A stretch of 64,000 nucleotides of DNA from Piscinibacter sp. (GTDB lineage: Bacteria; Pseudomonadota; Gammaproteobacteria; Burkholderiales; Burkholderiaceae_C). The notes under the pieces are model-generated. The model did no database searches. It was given only the letters and a program-made list of their open reading frames with translations, and was not told where the DNA came from. Positions 60,834 through 64,000 of the stretch are shown here, piece after piece (positions within the stretch are counted from its first letter, which is position 1; the number at the start of each line of letters is the position of its first letter). The translations under genes were made by a program, and so were the position numbers. The stretch covers positions 1-64,000 of the forward strand of contig JAGOAS010000015.1 of assembly GCA_017983795.1 (NCBI GenBank), read 5' to 3'.

Positions 60834-61574
60834 ATGCGCCTGCAAGGCAAGGCCGCCATCGTCACCGGCGGCGGCTCGGGTTTCGGCGAAGGCATCGTGC
60901 GCAAGTTCGTTGCCGAGGGCGCGAAGGTGATCGTGGCCGACCGCGACGCGGCCAACGCGCAGCGCGTCGCCGAGGCCACCGGCGCGGTGGCGCTGACGGT
61001 CGACGTGGCGCGCGCCGAAGATGCGAAGCGCATGGTCGACGCGGCGTATGAACGCTTCGGCGCGCTCGACATCCTCGTCAACAACGCCGGCATCGGTCAC
61101 CTGCCGCAGCCGCTCGAAGGCCTGGCGGAAGACGAGTTCGACCGCATCGTGGCGGTCAACATGAAGGCCATCTACCTGGCCGCGCGCGAAGCCGTGCCGC
61201 GCATGAAGGCGGCGGGCCGCGGCGTGATCCTCAACATGGCGAGCACGGCCGGCGTGAGCCCGCGGCCGAAGCTCGCCTGGTACAACGCCAGCAAGGGCTG
61301 GGTGATCACCGCCACGCGCGCGATGGCGGTGGAGCTGGCGCCCTTCGGCATCCGCGTCGTGGCGCTCAACCCGGTGGCCGGCGAGACGCCGCTCTTGGCC
61401 ACCTTCATGGGCGGCGACACGCCCGAGACGCGCGCGAAATTCCTCGCCACCATCCCGCTCGGGCGCTTCTCGCGGCCGGAGGATCTCGGCAACGCCGCCT
61501 GCTTCCTGTGCAGCGACGAGGCGGCGATGATCACCGGCGTGGCGATGGAAGTGGACGGCGGACGCTGCATCTGA
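60834..61574 (+). CDS. Short-chain dehydrogenase/reductase
   Basis: A 246-residue SDR starting at ATG 60834 after CCAGGAGG. Cofactor motif TGGGSGFGEG (11-20), NNAG (83-86), catalytic S137, Y150 and K154 (YNASK). D36 after the second strand (IVADRD) favours NAD(H) over NADP(H). C-terminal RFSRPEDLGNAACFLCSDEAAMITGVAMEVDGGRCI is typical of glucose 3-dehydrogenase/FabG-like SDRs. Substrate unknown. Confidence 0.93.
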   Translation: MRLQGKAAIVTGGGSGFGEGIVRKFVAEGAKVIVADRDAANAQRVAEATGAVALTVDVARAEDAKRMVDAAYERFGALDILVNNAGIGHLPQPLEGLAEDEFDRIVAVNMKAIYLAAREAVPRMKAAGRGVILNMASTAGVSPRPKLAWYNASKGWVITATRAMAVELAPFGIRVVALNPVAGETPLLATFMGGDTPETRAKFLATIPLGRFSRPEDLGNAACFLCSDEAAMITGVAMEVDGGRCI

Positions 61575-61576
61575 AT

Positions 61577-61813
61577 ATGAAAACCTACGACATCGAGATC
61601 CAGCGCCTCAAGTCGGCGCGACACGACAAGGGCGTGATCGAACTCGGCACCGACGCATTCGTGCAGGCCAAGACAGCGCGCGACGACGGCGCCATGAGCA
61701 GCACCCTCCGCCTGCCGGTGGAGCATGCACGCACGCTGGTGATCCTGCTCAAGCAGCAGCTCGCCGAACTCGACAAGCTGCAGCCGCGCAGCCGTCGCTC
61801 GGGGCGCTGCTGA
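61577..61813 (+). CDS. Small conserved-looking hypothetical protein
   Basis: A 78-residue protein, ATG 61577, two bases after the SDR stop and overlapping the start of the FrnE-like gene by one base. Sequence includes YDIEIQRLKSARHDKGVIELGTDAF and TLRLPVEHARTLVILLKQQLAELDKL, the second half a likely amphipathic helix. No signal peptide, no recognised domain. Tight packing in the operon supports it as a real gene. Confidence 0.65.
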   Translation: MKTYDIEIQRLKSARHDKGVIELGTDAFVQAKTARDDGAMSSTLRLPVEHARTLVILLKQQLAELDKLQPRSRRSGRC

Positions 61814-62472
61814 TGGGTACCGTGAAGACGCTCAAGATCGACTTCGTCTCCGACGTGGTCTGCCCCTGGTGTGCCATCGGCCTCGCGTCGCTGGAGATCG
61901 CGCTGAAGCGGCTGCAGGGCGAAGTCGCGGCCGAGCTGCACTTCCAGCCCTTCGAGCTGCATCCGGACATGGGGCCGGAGGGCGTGGAGGTCGTGCCCTA
62001 CCTGGCGAAGAAATACGGCATGAGCGCCGAGCAGGTCGAGCGCAACCAGCAATCCATCGCCGAGCGCGGCAAGGCGGTCGGTTTCGAGTTCCGCATGGAG
62101 CGGCGCAACCGCACCTGGAACACCTTCGATGCGCACCGCCTGCTGCACTGGGCCGGCGAGGTGGGTGCCGCGCAACAGCGCGCGCTCAAGCATGCGCTGC
62201 TCTCGGCTCACTTCACCGAGGGCGAGAACCCGGGCGCGCGCGCGGTGCTGCTGCGCTGCGCCGCCCAGGCCGGGCTGGATGCGACGCGCGCCGCCGCGGT
62301 GGTCGATGGCGACGAATACGCCGACGCGGTGCGCGAGCGCGAGCAGCTCTACCGGCAGGCTGGCATCAGCTCGGTGCCCTCGGTGATCGTCAACGAGCGC
62401 TACCTCATCCAGGGTGGCCAGCCGCCCGAGCTGTTCGAGAAGTCGCTGCGCGAGATCGCGGCCGAGATATGA
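61813..62472 (+). CDS. FrnE-like DsbA-family oxidoreductase
   Basis: A 219-residue cytosolic thioredoxin-fold protein (no signal peptide). Active site C17-P-W-C20 in DFVSDVVCPWCAIGLASLE; HFQPFELHPDMGPEG, NTFDAHRLLHWAGEVG, HFTEGENPGARAVLL and the cis-Pro loop ISSVPSVIVNERYLIQGGQPPE match FrnE. Such proteins act as thiol-disulfide oxidoreductases or isomerases linked to oxidative stress or polyketide synthesis. Third gene after the SDR. Confidence 0.92.
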   Translation: MGTVKTLKIDFVSDVVCPWCAIGLASLEIALKRLQGEVAAELHFQPFELHPDMGPEGVEVVPYLAKKYGMSAEQVERNQQSIAERGKAVGFEFRMERRNRTWNTFDAHRLLHWAGEVGAAQQRALKHALLSAHFTEGENPGARAVLLRCAAQAGLDATRAAAVVDGDEYADAVREREQLYRQAGISSVPSVIVNERYLIQGGQPPELFEKSLREIAAEI

Positions 62473-62473
62473 G

Positions 62474-62535
62474 ACCCCCAAGCTCACTGCGTTCGCGGCC
62501 CCCCGAGGGGGCGCTCAGTGGCTTCGGAACGGCCG
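62474..62535. repeat. Interspersed hairpin repeat, family A-like copy 3 (divergent)
   Basis: ACCCCCAAGCTCACTGCG, then TTCGCGGCCCCCCGAGGGGGC, then CTCAGTGGCTTCGGAACGGCC. The layout (CCCCCAxxCxCxxTGCGxTC, then CCCC-GA-GGGG hairpin, then a C/G-rich end) parallels copy 1 but is diverged. It fills the gap between the FrnE-like gene and the response regulator. Confidence 0.5.
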
Positions 62536-62549
62536 TGCGCCACTGACCG

Positions 62550-63233
62550 ATGCGTGTGCTTGTCGTCGAGGACGATCCCCAACTCGGCGACGCGCTCGCC
62601 ACCGGGCTGCGCCAGCTGCAGCACGTGGTCGACTGGTTCCGCGACGGCGCGCGCGCCGATGCGGCGCTGCAGGGCGTGCCCTACGACGCCGTGGTGCTCG
62701 ACCTCGGCCTGCCGGGCGGCGACGGCATGCGCTGGCTGCGCCAGTGGCGCGGCGCCGGGCGCGACATGCCGGTGCTCATCCTCACCGCGCGCGACGGCGT
62801 GGCCGACCGCGTGGCCGGGCTGGATGCCGGCGCCGACGACTACCTCGTCAAGCCCATCACCATCGACGAACTCGCCGCGCGACTGCGCGCGCTGAGCCGG
62901 CGCAGCACCGGCCGCGCGCAGAGCGTGTGGCGCCACGGCGCGCTCAGCTACGACCCGGCCGGCCGCAGCGTGCGCTGGAACGATCAGCCGGTGGAGCTGA
63001 CGGCGCGCGAGCTGATGCTGCTCGAGGCGCTGATGGCGCACCCCGGGCGCATCCTCTCCAAGGCGCAGCTGCAGGAGAAGCTCTACGACTGGGGCGAATC
63101 GTTGGAGAGCAACACGCTCGAGGTGCACGTGCACCACCTGCGCCGCAAGCTCGGCCGCGAGCTGATCCGCACCGTGCGCGGCGTGGGCTATGCGCTCGGC
63201 GCGGCGCAGGGCGAGGAGCCGGAGCCCGCATGA
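62550..63233 (+). CDS. QseB/PmrA-type response regulator
   Basis: A 227-residue OmpR-family regulator. Receiver: E7-D8-D9, D51 in VVLDLGLPGGDG, T79, K101 in DDYLVKPITI. Winged helix: LTARELMLLEALMAHPGRILSKAQLQEKLYDWGESLESNTLEVHVHHLRRKLG, which is the QseB/PmrA/TctD signature. Its kinase gene overlaps by 4 bases. It may recognise PmrA-like boxes such as 5470-5486. Confidence 0.93.
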   Translation: MRVLVVEDDPQLGDALATGLRQLQHVVDWFRDGARADAALQGVPYDAVVLDLGLPGGDGMRWLRQWRGAGRDMPVLILTARDGVADRVAGLDAGADDYLVKPITIDELAARLRALSRRSTGRAQSVWRHGALSYDPAGRSVRWNDQPVELTARELMLLEALMAHPGRILSKAQLQEKLYDWGESLESNTLEVHVHHLRRKLGRELIRTVRGVGYALGAAQGEEPEPA

Positions 63234-64000
63234 GCATTCAAAGGCGGCTGCTGCTCTACCTGCTGGTGGGCGCGCCGCTGGTGTGGCTGCTGGCCGGGTT
63301 GGTGTCGATCCGCTTCGCGCGCCACGAGGTCGACGAGCTGTTCGACACCGAGCTGATCCGCCTGGCGCGGCAAGTGCAGGTGACGCTCGCGCTGCCCGCC
63401 GCCGAGCGCGGCGCGCCGCTGCCGATGCCGCCGGCCAGCGCCGCCAGCGGCGAGGCCGACGTGCGCGATCTGGCGATCGCCGTCTGGGCGCGCGACGGCC
63501 GCCTGCTGCTGGCCGACCGCGAAGGCGTGAGCCTGCCCTACCGGCCCGAGACGGCCGGCTTCGTCGACCTCGCCATCGCCGGCGAGCTGTGGCGCATCTA
63601 CTACCTGCAGTCCTTCGACGGCGACTGGCTGGTGGCCGCCGGCCAGAAGGCCCACGAGCGCGAGGAGCTGGCGCTGGACGTCACGCTCGGCCAGGCGCTG
63701 CCCTGGCTGGCGACGCTGCCGCTGCTGCTGCTGGTGATGGCCTTCGCCGTGCGCCGCGCCGTCGCGCCGCTGCACGGGCTGAGCGACGAGCTGCGTGCGC
63801 GCAGCGCCGATGCGCTGCAGCCGCTGGCGCTGACCCATGCGCCCAGCGAGCTGCGTCCGCTGGTCGGGGCGATGAACGGCCTGTTCTCGCGCATCGAGGC
63901 CATGCTGGCGCGCGAGCGCCGCTTCACCGACGATGCCGCGCACGAGCTGCGCACGCCGCTGGCGGTGCTGCGCGCGCAATGGGACGTGCTGCGCCGCGCG
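63230..64000 (+). CDS. QseC-type sensor histidine kinase, truncated by window end
   Basis: The first 257 residues are present. Helix 1 (LLLYLLVGAPLVWLLAGLVSI), a periplasmic region of about 130 residues (DELFDTELIRLARQVQVTLALP, IAVWARDGRLLLADREG, typical of the QseC/TctE two-component sensor kinase N-terminal domain), helix 2 (LPWLATLPLLLLVMAFAVRRAV), HAMP, and the phosphoacceptor box [21 protein letters not shown] just before the edge. The ATPase domain lies beyond 64000. Confidence 0.92.
   Translation, partial: MSIQRRLLLYLLVGAPLVWLLAGLVSIRFARHEVDELFDTELIRLARQVQVTLALPAAERGAPLPMPPASAASGEADVRDLAIAVWARDGRLLLADREGVSLPYRPETAGFVDLAIAGELWRIYYLQSFDGDWLVAAGQKAHEREELALDVTLGQALPWLATLPLLLLVMAFAVRRAVAPLHGLSDELRARSADALQPLALTHAPSELRPLVGAMNGLFSRIEAMLARERRFTDDAAHELRTPLAVLRAQWDVLRRA

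Overview
The window is very G+C-rich, almost fully coding DNA from a proteobacterium. It is most likely a betaproteobacterium of the order Burkholderiales (Rubrivivax/Leptothrix/Ideonella-like). This placement is an inference from several things: DUF4148 and DUF3297 proteins, a GspG/F/E plus PilMNOP-like secretion locus, a GlpSTPQUV glycerol importer, many 4-nt translational overlaps, and interspersed hairpin repeats of a kind common in that order. No rRNA, tRNA, CRISPR array, transposase or prophage gene was seen. No gene-free stretch exceeds 300 bases; the longest are about 51485-51716 and 27421-27644.

Layout. 1-5428 (minus): a type II secretion/type IV pilus-like operon, gspG-gspF-gspE followed by PilM-, PilN-, PilO- and PilP-like genes. 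5553-6170: a lytic transglycosylase. 6317-6985: an orphan OmpR-type regulator. 7108-11798: a compact exosortase operon encoding a VIT/VWA protein with a PEP-CTERM-type tail, an exosortase with Cys/Arg/His, an EpsI-like protein and a GT51 glycosyltransferase. It is followed by an S41 protease lipoprotein with a polyglycine linker. 13419-18538: an unknown gene, a MetY-type sulfhydrylase, lemA with two TPM-domain genes, a DsbG-like lipoprotein and a DUF3297 protein. 18535-26742: a DUF3014 protein, an EamA transporter, AraC and LuxR regulators, a hybrid 7TM sensor kinase with its NarL-type partner, and two unusual membrane proteins. 26758-29494: RlpA, a cytochrome c lipoprotein and an HD-GYP-type protein.

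29511-39466 is a complete glycerol module. The glpD-S-T-P-Q-U-V operon (minus) faces divergent glpR and glpK (plus): glycerol is imported by the ABC system, phosphorylated by GlpK and oxidised by GlpD, with GlpR probably repressing from the shared intergenic region. 39570-42142: a DUF4148 protein divergent from a heavy-metal-type two-component system across a cop-box-like site. 42210-42741: a decayed vapBC toxin-antitoxin locus. 42738-46934: a glutathione transferase, a SagB-type nitroreductase, a TPR protein and an amidase.

46945-57465 holds a peptide-type uptake system in two same-strand blocks: dppF-like, substrate-binding protein and TonB-dependent receptor (46945-51484), and dppB, dppC, dppD-like and pcm (54040-57465). 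Between them lie a cytochrome lipoprotein with a very long Pro-Ala linker and a TacAT-type toxin-antitoxin pair. 57554-64000: a 2-hydroxychromene-2-carboxylate isomerase-like protein, a small secreted protein, a HigBA-like pair, an aldehyde dehydrogenase, an SDR, a small protein, a FrnE-like DsbA protein, and a QseBC-type two-component system cut by the window end.

The strongest candidates for new biology are the exosortase/VIT-VWA/GT51 operon, the asymmetric GlpS/GlpT ATPase pair, the split TonB-to-ABC uptake locus, and the Pro-Ala cytochrome lipoprotein.
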